64,000 nucleotides of DNA from JAJEEA01 sp965116765. GTDB lineage: Bacteria > Acidobacteriota > Vicinamibacteria > Vicinamibacterales > UBA8438. The position numbers were made by a program, and so were the translations under genes. Positions 17,993 to 27,164 of the stretch are shown here, piece by piece (positions within the stretch are counted from its first letter, which is position 1; each line of letters starts with the position of its first letter). Under the pieces are notes generated by a model, which saw only the letters and a program-made list of their open reading frames with translations, was not told where the DNA came from and did not search any database. The stretch lies in the NCBI GenBank assembly GCA_965116765.1, contig OZ220718.1, forward strand, positions 310,001 through 374,000, written 5' to 3'.

Positions 17993-19606
17993 TCACGCCC
18001 CCCACACGGTCACGGCGCGTCCGTCGAGGGACTCCCGGCGCCGGTAGAGCTTCTCCTCCCACGGCGTCGACTCGGCGCGGTCGAAGACCACCAGATGGCC
18101 CGACTCGGCGCGGCACCGGTCCATGTAAGCCAGGGTCTGCTCCACGCCCTCGCGGGTCGTCTCCTCGGGGCTTCCCCGCAGGATCTTGGTCTTGCACTCC
18201 ACCACGTGACGGCGCGCCGGCGTCCCGGGGTCGGCGGCGCCTCCGGGGCGGGCCGGCGGCCACACGATCAGGAGGTCGGTGCGCCGGCGCCCCAGGGCGT
18301 ACTCGCGCTCGATCCGCCCGCCGCCGTTCACGATCCGGTGCAGGAACGCCTGCAGCAGCAGCTGCGGCCCCGCCTCCTTGTACTGGAAGCGCTCGATGCA
18401 GTGCTCCGAGTGTTCCCGGAAGAAGCCCTGGAACCCCCTCAGCAGGCCGTCCATGTCGAGGTCGCCGTCCGGCTTCACGTACCACTCGGTCTCGTGGGCG
18501 ATCTCCGCTTCGCGGGGGTACATGAGCTCGCGCGGGATCACCTCCCGGTAGATCGGGTTGGCGATCCGCGCCGTGCCGCTGCGCGCCAACAGGCCGAGGT
18601 CGCGGACGTACTCCACGTCGTCGGGGCCGGCCCTGCCGGCGGCGTCGGCGCTCAGCACCGGCTCGATCACGCGCCGCACGCGCTCCTCGTCCAGCTTCTT
18701 CGCGAGCTGGTGCAGGTGCGTCTGGCGGCCCAGGACGAGCGCCTCCCGGGCGTCCATGACCGCCTCCTCGTCGATCGCCCGCGAGCGGTCCCGGCCGGCC
18801 TTGTTCCTGAAGCAGGCCTCGTAGGCCAGCGCGTTGACCAGCCACGGCTGGCCTTGGGACTGGTCCCATACCGCGGCGAGCGCGCCCTCCGTGAACGCCT
18901 GCCCGGTCTCCGCGGTGTGCTGGCCGAGCAAGGTGCGCGCGTCGTCCTGGTCGAAGTCGCCCAGGCGCAGCGACTCCGCCTTGATGTTGAAGGCGCTGCC
19001 GCCCGCGATGATCTCGCCCGCCGATTCGGAGTGGATGCGGTAGTCGCGCACGTCGCGGACGCCGCACAGGATCACGCTCTGCGGGAACGCCGCGGGACGC
19101 ATGTCGTACCCCGCGCGCAACTGGCGCAGCACGGAGATCAGCGTGTCGCCCACCAGCGTGTCGATCTCGTCGAGCAGGAGCACCAGCGGCCTGGGGTCGT
19201 TCAGCGACCACCGGCCGAGCGCCTGGCGCAGGGCGCTGTGCGGACCGGCGCGGTCCAGCGTCCGCTCCCACGTCCCGTCGAGGAAGCCGTCGCCCAGGGC
19301 GACCAGGGCGCGTTCGGAGATCTCCGCCAGCACGGTCCGCATCCCGGCGGCCACGTCGCCCCTCGCCGTCTGTCCGGTCTCGACGTTCGTGTACACGCAA
19401 CGGTAGGCCCCACGCTCGTTCAGCAGGTCGCGCAGCGCCAGGAGCGCCGAGGTCTTGCCGGTCTGCCGCGGCGCGTGCAGCACGAAGTAGCGCTTCGCGT
19501 CGATGAGGCGCAGGATCTCGTCGAGGTCGAGCCGCCCGAGCGGCGGAATGCAGTAGTGGTCTTCGGCGACCACCGGCCCGGAGGTGTTGAAGAAGCGCTC
19601 GGCCAT
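17993..19606 (-). CDS. AAA-type ATPase fused to a PD-(D/E)XK nuclease-like domain
   Basis: 537 residues from ATG 19606. The N-terminal half is a P-loop ATPase: Walker A APRQTGKTS (~43-51), Walker B PLVLLLDEIDTLV and a sensor-like LCGVRDVRDYR. It resembles AAA_14/AAA-ATPase-like proteins that carry a C-terminal nuclease. Near the C-terminus RRTDLLIVW and, after a short gap, HVVECKTKI form the D...ExK core of a PD-(D/E)XK fold. This architecture is widespread and poorly characterised; a defence or mobile-element role is inference. It stands alone, divergent from the next gene over a 173-bp gap. The frame is open upstream to 19903 but that part is Pro/Arg-rich and unlikely to be translated. Confidence 0.75.
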   Translation of the reverse strand: MAERFFNTSGPVVAEDHYCIPPLGRLDLDEILRLIDAKRYFVLHAPRQTGKTSALLALRDLLNERGAYRCVYTNVETGQTARGDVAAGMRTVLAEISERALVALGDGFLDGTWERTLDRAGPHSALRQALGRWSLNDPRPLVLLLDEIDTLVGDTLISVLRQLRAGYDMRPAAFPQSVILCGVRDVRDYRIHSESAGEIIAGGSAFNIKAESLRLGDFDQDDARTLLGQHTAETGQAFTEGALAAVWDQSQGQPWLVNALAYEACFRNKAGRDRSRAIDEEAVMDAREALVLGRQTHLHQLAKKLDEERVRRVIEPVLSADAAGRAGPDDVEYVRDLGLLARSGTARIANPIYREVIPRELMYPREAEIAHETEWYVKPDGDLDMDGLLRGFQGFFREHSEHCIERFQYKEAGPQLLLQAFLHRIVNGGGRIEREYALGRRRTDLLIVWPPARPGGAADPGTPARRHVVECKTKILRGSPEETTREGVEQTLAYMDRCRAESGHLVVFDRAESTPWEEKLYRRRESLDGRAVTVWGA

Positions 19607-19779
19607 CGGCGTGGTCCCGCCCGCGGGACTGCGTACCGTCATCGTAGCGCATCGGCCGGAAGGCAGCGGGGCGGTGACGTGCACCCGGCCGCCGGCGGGC
19701 GCCGAGACTTGACTTGACCCGCCGCCGGGCGCATTCTCTTGTCGGACACAACTGGTCGAATCGTCCAAAGGAGCAGACG

Positions 19780-21690
19780 ATGGTGCTTTCGAAGAAGCTC
19801 GGTGCGAGGCCCTGTCGCGCCCGGTTGGCGGCCGCGGCGCTGTGCGCGGCGGTCGTGGCCCTGACCGGGGCCGGCCTGCAGGCCGAGGTGCCGGGAACGG
19901 CAACCCTGTCGGGGATGGTGACCGCCTCGGAGCCGTTCACGGCGGCGCAGGTCTACGCGCGCAACCTCGACCGCGACATGGTGTACCAGGTGTACACCAA
20001 CGGCGGCCGCTACCGGGCCGTCGCCCTGTTCCCCGGCACCTACGAGGTGAGCGCGAGCACGAAGAGCCTCGAGTCGGACGTGCAGACCATCACGGTGAGC
20101 GCGGGCGACGCGGCCGAGGTCGACCTGACGCTGGGCCCGCTCTCGGGCGACGCGCCGCCGCTCGTCATCCCCGCCGGCCGGACCGCGATGGAGAGCGGCC
20201 GCGCCGGGGCGTTCGAGTACGCCAGCTACGACGAGATCTACCCGCCGGGGCGGGGCAAGGAGGTCGCCGAGCAGGTGTGCATGGCGTGCCACGGCGAGAA
20301 CTTCTTCCCGACGCGCCCCGGCACCGAGCGGCAGTGGATGACCTGGATCGACCACATGGTCGGCAGCACCCTCGGCGAGCAGGACCCCACCCGCTACGGC
20401 CAGGGGCTGCTGTCGTTCCGGGCGTCGATGTTCCGCTTCGGCCGGCAGGACCGCGACGACCTGCTCGCCTACGTCGTCGAGAACTTCGGGCCCGACAGCA
20501 AGCGCCGGCGCGTGCGCATCGAGCAGCAGACGCCGGTCGACGAGGAGGCCCTCGGCAAGGCGATGTACATCGAGTACTACCTCGCCAAGGACGGACCCGA
20601 CGAGGGCGTCAACGCCGAGCCGTGGGCCCGCGACCGGGTCGGCCGCTACGGCCAGGACCCGCGCTTCGACGCCGACGGCAACGTCTGGCTGGTCGACCGC
20701 GGCGTGCCGCACCGGCTCGTCAAGCTCGACCCCCGCACCGGCGAGCAGTGGGAGTACCTGTATCCCGACCCGCGGAACGGCAACCACGAGATCCTCATCG
20801 ACCCGTCGGGCCTGATCTGGCTGCCCGAGCACCGGGGCCGCACCGGGGCCGCGGAGAAGCGGCTGCTGGGCTTCAACCCCGAGACCGAGACGTTCGAGTA
20901 CCAGATTCCGATGGACCCCGACGACGTGGTGCGCAACCCGACCAAGTTCATGCAGTCGCTGGCCATGGACTCGAAGGGCAACATCTACGTCGGCTGGATC
21001 ATGGGCGGGGCCCTCAGCAAGTGGGACCGGGCCACCGGCGAGGTGTCGGTGTTCCGCATCCCGACCCCGCACTCCATCCCCTACGGGGTCGTCGCCGACC
21101 GCGACGACAACATCTGGATCGCCCTGTGGAGCGGCGGCAAGATCGTCAAGTTCGACACGTCGAACAACTCGTGGACGGAGTTCACCGCGCCCACCTACCC
21201 GGGGCACACGCGGCGGCTGAACGTCGACTCGCAGAACAACATCTGGTGGGGCATCTACTCGGCCGGCAAGCGGGCCGGCAAGCTGGTCAAGCTCGACCAG
21301 TCGACGGGCAAGATGACCGAGTTCACGATTCCGCAGCAGAACGCCGAGCCCTACGACGTCGCGGCCGACCCCTGGGACAACATCTGGGCCCCCGACGTCG
21401 GCCAGCGGACCGACGGCGACTACGGCGCCACGCTCTGGAAGTTCGACCCGCGGACGGAGGAGTTCACGTTCTATCCGAAGCCGCAGCGGCACGCCGACTC
21501 GCCCAAGATCCAGATCACGCGGGACGGGGCCGTCTGGTACTCGCCGCGGGGCAGCCGCGAGGCGCCCGCGTTCGGGGTGCTCTATCCCGACATGGACGCC
21601 ATCGACGACCTGGGGGCGTACTACACCTACGGGCCTCCTGGGTATCCGTTCCCGGCGCCGGCGTCGGTGCCGACCGACGGCGGGCAGTGA
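19780..21690 (+). CDS. Secreted c-type cytochrome with Vgb-like beta-propeller
   Basis: 636 residues. ATG 19780 is preceded by AAAGGAG at a six-base gap. The signal peptide (LAAAALCAAVVALTGAGLQA) is followed by a carboxypeptidase-regulatory-like beta domain (~38-117) and a haem c site, CMACH, at 167-171. From about residue 270 there are repeated blades with NVWLVDR, LIWLPEH, NIYVGWI, NIWIALW, NIWWGIY and NIWAPDV, the pattern of virginiamycin B lyase/streptogramin lyase-like propellers. A periplasmic or extracellular redox sensor or enzyme is inferred; lyase activity should not be assumed. It begins a run of genes in one direction with the DUF1592 cytochrome only 13 bases downstream. Confidence 0.85.
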   Translation: MVLSKKLGARPCRARLAAAALCAAVVALTGAGLQAEVPGTATLSGMVTASEPFTAAQVYARNLDRDMVYQVYTNGGRYRAVALFPGTYEVSASTKSLESDVQTITVSAGDAAEVDLTLGPLSGDAPPLVIPAGRTAMESGRAGAFEYASYDEIYPPGRGKEVAEQVCMACHGENFFPTRPGTERQWMTWIDHMVGSTLGEQDPTRYGQGLLSFRASMFRFGRQDRDDLLAYVVENFGPDSKRRRVRIEQQTPVDEEALGKAMYIEYYLAKDGPDEGVNAEPWARDRVGRYGQDPRFDADGNVWLVDRGVPHRLVKLDPRTGEQWEYLYPDPRNGNHEILIDPSGLIWLPEHRGRTGAAEKRLLGFNPETETFEYQIPMDPDDVVRNPTKFMQSLAMDSKGNIYVGWIMGGALSKWDRATGEVSVFRIPTPHSIPYGVVADRDDNIWIALWSGGKIVKFDTSNNSWTEFTAPTYPGHTRRLNVDSQNNIWWGIYSAGKRAGKLVKLDQSTGKMTEFTIPQQNAEPYDVAADPWDNIWAPDVGQRTDGDYGATLWKFDPRTEEFTFYPKPQRHADSPKIQITRDGAVWYSPRGSREAPAFGVLYPDMDAIDDLGAYYTYGPPGYPFPAPASVPTDGGQ

Positions 21691-21703
21691 CCCGGAAGAG
21701 ACG

Positions 21704-24223
21704 ATGAGAGCATTGCGGGCCGGCTCGGTGCCGGCCATGCTCGCAGCCGTTGCGACTGCCGTGGGGACGGCGGGGAGCTGGGCTCCCGGCCCTCCCTCCG
21801 GCCGCCTTCTCGCCGCCGCGGCGGCCCAGGCGCCGGCTTCCCCCGAGTCCGTCCGCGGCCTCCTGGATCGCTACTGCGTCAGTTGTCACAACGAGGGCCG
21901 GGTCACCGCGGCCGGCGGGGCCGCGTCCGTCCTCGATGCGCAGCTCCGCGCGACGGGGCTCGCGCTCGACACGGTGGACGCCGAGCGGCCGGGCGCCGAC
22001 GCCGAGCGGTGGGAGCGGGTAATCAAGCGGCTCGACGCGGGCTCGATGCCGCCGGCCGGCCTGCCGCGGCCGGGCCGGGAGGCCTCGCGCGCGGCCGCCG
22101 CGTGGCTGGCCGCGCGCATCGACGAGGCCGCCGCCGCCAACCCCGACCCCGGGCGGACCGGCTCGATGCACCGCCTCAACCGCACCGAGTACGGCAACGC
22201 CGTCCGCGACCTTCTCGCGCTCGACGTCGACGTGGCGGCGCTGCTGCCGGGAGACGAGACGTCGGACACCGGGTTCGACAACAACGCCGAGGTGCTGTCC
22301 ATCTCGACGTCGCAGCTCGAGCGGTACCTGTCGGCGGCGCGGAAGATCTCGCGCCTCGCCACCGGGGTCACGACCGCGCCCGACTTCGCGCGGTTCGAGA
22401 ACTCGGTGCTGCTGACGCAAGGCGACCGGCAGAGCGAGGACCTGCCGCTCGGGTCCCGCGGCGGCCTCGCCGCCACCTACCATTTCCCCGCCGACGGCAG
22501 CTACATCTTCCGCATCGGGCTGACCACCAACTGGCAGGACTACGTCCGCGGCATGGGGCGCAGGAACCTGCTCGACCTTCGCATCGACGGACGGCTCGTC
22601 GAGCGCTTCACCGTGGGGGGCGAGGCGCCGGGCACGCCGGCCCCCCACACGTGGTCGCCGGCCGAGGCGGGCGACCCCGAGTGGGAGCGCTACGTCCGCG
22701 AGTCGGCCGCCCACCTCGAGGTCCGGGCCGAGGTCGGCGGCGGACCCCACGTCGTCGGGGTCTCCTTCGTCCGGAACCGGTGGGAGCCCGAGGGACCGCT
22801 GCAGCCGGTCATGAAGGGGGCGGTCCTCTCGAACGACGAGAAGTACCACGGGAACGCGGAGGTCCAGTCGCTGACGATCGAGGGACCGTACGAGGGCGCG
22901 GTCCCCGACGACACGCCGAGCCGGCGGCGCATCTTCACGTGCCGGCCCGCCGCCGCCTCCGACGAGGAGGCGTGCGCCGGGCGCATCCTGTCGCGGCTGG
23001 CCCGCCTCGCCTACCGCCGGCCGCCGACGGAGGGCGACGTCGCGACGCTGCTCGAGTTCTACCGGGACGGTAGGGCGAAGGACGGCGGCGACTTCGACAC
23101 CGGCATCCAGCTCGCCCTCGAGCGGCTGCTCGTCGACCCCGACTTCCTCCTGCGCGTGCTCGAGGACCCGCCGGGCGCCGAGCCGGGGCAGGCGTACGCG
23201 CTGACTGATTTCGAGCTCGCCTCGCGCCTCTCGTTCTTCCTGTGGAGCAGCATCCCCGACGACGAGCTGCTCGACGCGGCCGAGCGCGGCCGGCTGACCG
23301 ATCGCGCCGTCCTGCGCGCCCAGGTGCGGCGCCTGCTGGCCGACCCGCGCAGCGAGGCCCTGGTCAGCGACTTCGCGGCGCAGTGGCTGCACCTGCGGAA
23401 CCTCGACGACGTGAAGGCCGAGCCCTCGGTCTATCCCGACTTCGACCAGGACCTGGTGGAGGCGTTCCGGCAGGAGACGGCGCGGTTCATCGCCGGCACC
23501 ATCGACGAGGACCGCAGCGTCCTCGACCTCCTCGGCGCCGACTACACCTGGGTGAACGAGCGGCTGGCACGCCACTACGGCATCCCCGGCGTCTACGGCA
23601 GCCGGTTCCGGCGCGTCGAGCTGCCCGACCTCGATCAGCGGGGCGGGCTGCTGGGCCACGGGTCGCTGCTGTCGCTGACCTCCTATCCGCACCGGACCTC
23701 GCCGGTGCTGCGGGGGCGGTGGCTGCTCGAGGCCATCTTCGGGGCGCCGCCGCCGGGTCCGCCGCCCGACGTGCCCGCGTTGCCCGAGCGCGGGGACGGC
23801 GGCGCGCCGGCGTCGATGCGCGAGCGCCTGGAGATGCACCGGCGCAACCCGGCGTGCGCGAGCTGCCACCGGAGCATCGATCCGCCGGGCTTCATGCTCG
23901 AGCACTACGACGCCATCGGGCGGTGGCGGACGGTCACCGAGACGGGCCACGCGGTCGACGCCGCCGGCACCCTGCCGAACGGGGTGACGGCGGTGGGCCT
24001 CGCCGGGCTGCGGGGACTGCTGCTCGAAGAGCCGGAGCGGTTCGTGGGCACCCTCACCGAGCGGCTCCTGGCCTACGCCCTGGGGCGCGAGCTGCGCCAC
24101 TACGATCAGCCGACGGTGCGCGCCATCGTGCGCGACGCGGCCGCCGACGATCATCGGTGGTCGTCGATCGTTCTCGGGGTGGTCGAGAGCCCGGCGTTCC
24201 TGATGCGGCGGGCGGCGGAGTGA
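21704..24223 (+). CDS. DUF1592-type secreted cytochrome protein (PSCyt1-DUF1587-DUF1595-DUF1592-DUF1588-DUF1585)
   Basis: 839 residues. There is an N-terminal signal region, then the haem c site YCVSCHNEG (PSCyt1 domain). Next come a DUF1587-like segment (MHRLNRTEYGNAVRDLLALD), a carbohydrate-binding-like beta segment, DUF1595/DUF1592 (LTDFELASRLSFFLWSSIPD, PDFLLRVLEDPP), DUF1588 (GLLGHGSLLSLTSYPHRTSP, NPACASCHRSIDPPGF with a second CxxCH), and DUF1585 at the end (ERLLAYALGRELRHYD). This order is the standard architecture in Planctomycetes and Acidobacteria. The biochemical role is unknown; electron transfer in extracellular polymer oxidation is a proposal only. GGAAGAGACG precedes the ATG. 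Confidence 0.9.
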   Translation: MRALRAGSVPAMLAAVATAVGTAGSWAPGPPSGRLLAAAAAQAPASPESVRGLLDRYCVSCHNEGRVTAAGGAASVLDAQLRATGLALDTVDAERPGADAERWERVIKRLDAGSMPPAGLPRPGREASRAAAAWLAARIDEAAAANPDPGRTGSMHRLNRTEYGNAVRDLLALDVDVAALLPGDETSDTGFDNNAEVLSISTSQLERYLSAARKISRLATGVTTAPDFARFENSVLLTQGDRQSEDLPLGSRGGLAATYHFPADGSYIFRIGLTTNWQDYVRGMGRRNLLDLRIDGRLVERFTVGGEAPGTPAPHTWSPAEAGDPEWERYVRESAAHLEVRAEVGGGPHVVGVSFVRNRWEPEGPLQPVMKGAVLSNDEKYHGNAEVQSLTIEGPYEGAVPDDTPSRRRIFTCRPAAASDEEACAGRILSRLARLAYRRPPTEGDVATLLEFYRDGRAKDGGDFDTGIQLALERLLVDPDFLLRVLEDPPGAEPGQAYALTDFELASRLSFFLWSSIPDDELLDAAERGRLTDRAVLRAQVRRLLADPRSEALVSDFAAQWLHLRNLDDVKAEPSVYPDFDQDLVEAFRQETARFIAGTIDEDRSVLDLLGADYTWVNERLARHYGIPGVYGSRFRRVELPDLDQRGGLLGHGSLLSLTSYPHRTSPVLRGRWLLEAIFGAPPPGPPPDVPALPERGDGGAPASMRERLEMHRRNPACASCHRSIDPPGFMLEHYDAIGRWRTVTETGHAVDAAGTLPNGVTAVGLAGLRGLLLEEPERFVGTLTERLLAYALGRELRHYDQPTVRAIVRDAAADDHRWSSIVLGVVESPAFLMRRAAE

Positions 24224-24277
24224 CGGGGAACAGGTTGCGGCTTGCGTAACCGAATGCAGGCCGATGCGAGGACTGAC

Positions 24278-25636
24278 ATGAGAGGCAACAACATCTTGAC
24301 GACGAAGCCCCTGTCCCGCCGGACGGTCCTGCGCGGCGTGGGTGCGACGGTGGCGCTGCCGTTCCTCGACGCGATGGCGCCGGGCGTGTCGGCGCTGGCC
24401 CGGAACGCGGCCGGGCCGGTGCGCCGCTTTCAGGCGATCTTCGTGCCGAACGGCATGGCGATGGAGCACTGGTCGCCGGCCGCGGCGGGGCGCGACTTCG
24501 AGCTCACCCCGATTCTGCGGCCCCTCGCCCCGTTCCGCGACCAGATGCTCGTCTTCTCGGGGCTGAACGCGTCGTGGACCTACGTCCACGCCGGCGCCTC
24601 CGGCTCGTTCCTGACGGGCACGCGGCGGGGTGGCACGTCGGAGACCGACGTGGTGGCCGACACGTCGATCGACCAGCTGCTCGCGAGCGAGTTCGGGGCC
24701 TCGACCCCGCTCGCCTCGCTCGAGCTGTCGATCGACAAGGAGGCCAACGCGGGGCAGTGCACCTCGGGCCTGAGCTGCGCCTACACGCAGACCATCTCGT
24801 GGCGCACGCCCACCACGCCGCTCCCGATGGAGAACAACCCGCGGGCGGTGTTCGAGCGGCTGTTCGGCGACAGCGGCTCGACCGACCCCGCGGTGCGGCG
24901 GGCGCGCATGGCCGAGAAGCGGAGCATCCTCGACTCGGTGATGGACAAGCTGGCCGACGTCGAGCGCCGGGTCGGGGCCGACGACCGGCGCAAGGTCGAG
25001 GACTACACGGCGGCGATCCGCGACGTCGAGCGGCGCATCGAGGTGGCGGAATCGAAGAGCGACGTGAACCCCGAGGCCTTCCCCAACGAGCCGCGGGGCG
25101 TGCCGGCCACGTTCGAGGAGCACGTCGAGCTGATGTTCGACCTGCAGCTCCTCGCCCTGCGGAGCGACATCACCCGCGTGGCCACGTTCATGCTCGGCCG
25201 CGAGCAGAGCACCCGGACCTATCCCGAGGTGGGCGTCCCCGATCCGCACCATCCGCTGTCGCACCACGGCAACGACCCCGCCCTCATCGCCCGGATGTCG
25301 AAGGTCAACGCGTACCACGCGGCGCTGACCGCGCGCTATCTCGAGCGGCTGCGCGCGACGCCCGACGTCGACGGGTCGATGCTCGACAACATGACCATCG
25401 TGTACGGCACGTGCATGTCCAACAGCACGCGCCACGCCGGCAACAACGTCCCCATCCTGGTGCTCGGCGGCGCCGGCGGACGGCTGAAGGGCGGGCGGCA
25501 CCTCGTATACGACGGGGTCTCGCACGCCAACCTGCTGCTGACCCTGATGGACAAGTTCGATTTCCCGCTGGAGCGCGTCGGCGGCAGCACGGAGGCGTTG
25601 CCGATAGACGAGATCGACACGCTGTCGGAGGTGTAG
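24278..25636 (+). CDS. Tat-exported DUF1552 protein
   Basis: 452 residues. The start at 24278 has GAGGA six bases upstream; an ATG at 24254 and a TTG at 24242 are alternatives. The N-terminus has a twin-arginine signal (SRRTVLRGVGATVALPFLDA), so it is exported folded. The body matches DUF1552 (FVPNGMAMEHWSP, FSGLNASWTYVHAGASG, MLGREQSTRTYPEVGV, HHGNDP). DUF1552 proteins are almost always next to a DUF1592 cytochrome, as here (54 bases). The fold is alkaline-phosphatase/DUF1501-like by family knowledge. Function unknown. Confidence 0.9.
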   Translation: MRGNNILTTKPLSRRTVLRGVGATVALPFLDAMAPGVSALARNAAGPVRRFQAIFVPNGMAMEHWSPAAAGRDFELTPILRPLAPFRDQMLVFSGLNASWTYVHAGASGSFLTGTRRGGTSETDVVADTSIDQLLASEFGASTPLASLELSIDKEANAGQCTSGLSCAYTQTISWRTPTTPLPMENNPRAVFERLFGDSGSTDPAVRRARMAEKRSILDSVMDKLADVERRVGADDRRKVEDYTAAIRDVERRIEVAESKSDVNPEAFPNEPRGVPATFEEHVELMFDLQLLALRSDITRVATFMLGREQSTRTYPEVGVPDPHHPLSHHGNDPALIARMSKVNAYHAALTARYLERLRATPDVDGSMLDNMTIVYGTCMSNSTRHAGNNVPILVLGGAGGRLKGGRHLVYDGVSHANLLLTLMDKFDFPLERVGGSTEALPIDEIDTLSEV

Positions 25637-25664
25637 CGGCTTGCCGGGGCGGAGGAGGATGCCG

Positions 25665-27164
25665 ATGTTGGGACGGATGGCGCACGTCTGCCGGTCCGGG
25701 TTGCTGTTGGCCCTGGTGGGCGCTCACGCCGCCGCGGCGGCGCCGCCCGAGGCGGCGCTCGCCGACGCCGCGAGGCGCGCCGACTGGGGCGCGGTGCGCG
25801 CGCTGCTCGAGGAGGGCGCGGACGTCGGCGCGCGCGAGGGCGACGGGTCGACCGCGCTCCACTGGGCGAGCTACCACGACCATCGCGAGCTCGCGGCCCG
25901 GCTGGTTCGCGCCGGGGCCGAGGTCGACGCCGCGAACGATCTCGGGGTCACGCCGCTCTGGGCCGCGTGCGAGAACGGCAGCCCGGCCATGGCCGGGATC
26001 CTGCTCGGGGCCGGGGCCGACCCGAACCGGGCGCTGCCGTTCGGAGAGACGCTGCTGATGACGGCGGCCCGCACCGGCGACGCCGACCTGGTCGGACAGT
26101 TGCTGGCGGCGGGGGCCGAGGTCGACGCCGCCACCGCGGCAGGGGCGTACGGCGGGCAGACGGCCCTCATGTGGGCGGTGGCGCAGCGGCACCCCGCCGT
26201 CGTCGAGGTGCTGCTGGCCCACGGCGCCGACGCGGGCGCGCGCTCGACCGTGTTCACCGAGACCGTCAAGACCATCTCGACCTACGCGAACTACGGCCTG
26301 GAGTGCGTGCCGCGCGAGGAGTGCTACATCACCGAGGTGCAGAGCGGCGGGTTCACCCCGCTGCTGTTCGCGGCCCGGGTCGGCGACCTCGCCTCGGCGC
26401 GGCTGCTCGTGGCGGCGGGCGCCGACGTGAACGAGACCACGCCCGACGGGGCCGGCGTGCTGGCCGTCGCCGCCCTCAGCGGCAGCGGCGCCGTCGGCGC
26501 GTTCCTGCTCGACAGCGGCGCCGACCCGAACGCGGCGGGGGGCGGCTATGCGCCGCTGCACGCGGCGATCCTGCACCGGGACGCGGTTCTGGCGGAGGCG
26601 CTGCTGTCGGCGGGGGCGGACCCGAACGCCAGGGTGTCGGCCTCGACCCGGTACACGCGCGACAGCGCCGACTTCTACTTCCCGCCGTGGTACGTCGGCG
26701 CGCCGGCGTACTGGCTCGCCGCGCGCCACCGCGAGGCCGGCCTCATGCGCCTTCTCGCCCGCCACGGCGCCGATCCCCTCGCCACCCACGGCCCGGCCTG
26801 GTGGACCCGCGACCCGCGGACGTCGGCGGGCCGGATGTGGCGCGATGAAGGCGAGACCACCGCTCTCATGGCGGCGGTCGGCCTCGGCGGGCGCGACCCC
26901 CTCTGGTCGGTGGACCACCGCGCGAGGGTCGCGGAGGCGACGGAGCTCGGGCGGGGACCCGACTTCGCCGAGGTCGAGGCCGCGACGCTGGAAGCGGTCC
27001 GGGTCGCGGTCGAGCTCGGCGCCGACGTCGACGCGGCCGACGCGCGCGGGCGGACCGCGGTCAGGGCGGCCTTGGACGAGGGCTTCGACGACGTCGTCGC
27101 GTTTCTCGTCGAGCACGGCGCGACGCACCCGTTCGACGTCGTGGACACCCCCCGAGCGCGTTGA
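25665..27164 (+). CDS. Exported ankyrin-repeat protein
   Basis: 499 residues. ATG 25665 is chosen because GGAGG ends six bases before it; ATG 25659 is too close. The signal peptide (SGLLLALVGAHAAAAA) is followed by about ten ankyrin repeats (GDGSTALHWASYHDHRELAA, LGVTPLWAACENGSPAMAG, AGADPNAR). An insert with two Cys (CVPREECY) interrupts the middle repeats. Ankyrin repeats bind proteins; the partner is unknown. It lies 28 bases after the DUF1552 gene and ends overlapping the next start. Ankyrin proteins often accompany DUF1592/DUF1552 pairs in Acidobacteria, which is my recollection rather than something shown here. Confidence 0.85.
   Translation: MLGRMAHVCRSGLLLALVGAHAAAAAPPEAALADAARRADWGAVRALLEEGADVGAREGDGSTALHWASYHDHRELAARLVRAGAEVDAANDLGVTPLWAACENGSPAMAGILLGAGADPNRALPFGETLLMTAARTGDADLVGQLLAAGAEVDAATAAGAYGGQTALMWAVAQRHPAVVEVLLAHGADAGARSTVFTETVKTISTYANYGLECVPREECYITEVQSGGFTPLLFAARVGDLASARLLVAAGADVNETTPDGAGVLAVAALSGSGAVGAFLLDSGADPNAAGGGYAPLHAAILHRDAVLAEALLSAGADPNARVSASTRYTRDSADFYFPPWYVGAPAYWLAARHREAGLMRLLARHGADPLATHGPAWWTRDPRTSAGRMWRDEGETTALMAAVGLGGRDPLWSVDHRARVAEATELGRGPDFAEVEAATLEAVRVAVELGADVDAADARGRTAVRAALDEGFDDVVAFLVEHGATHPFDVVDTPRAR

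Noticed and set aside
21515..25525. Minus-strand open frame of over 1300 codons opposite the DUF1592 and DUF1552 genes
   Set aside because: Its composition is Arg/Gly/Val-rich, it has no domain, and it mirrors two well-supported plus-strand genes; it is a GC-rich shadow frame.
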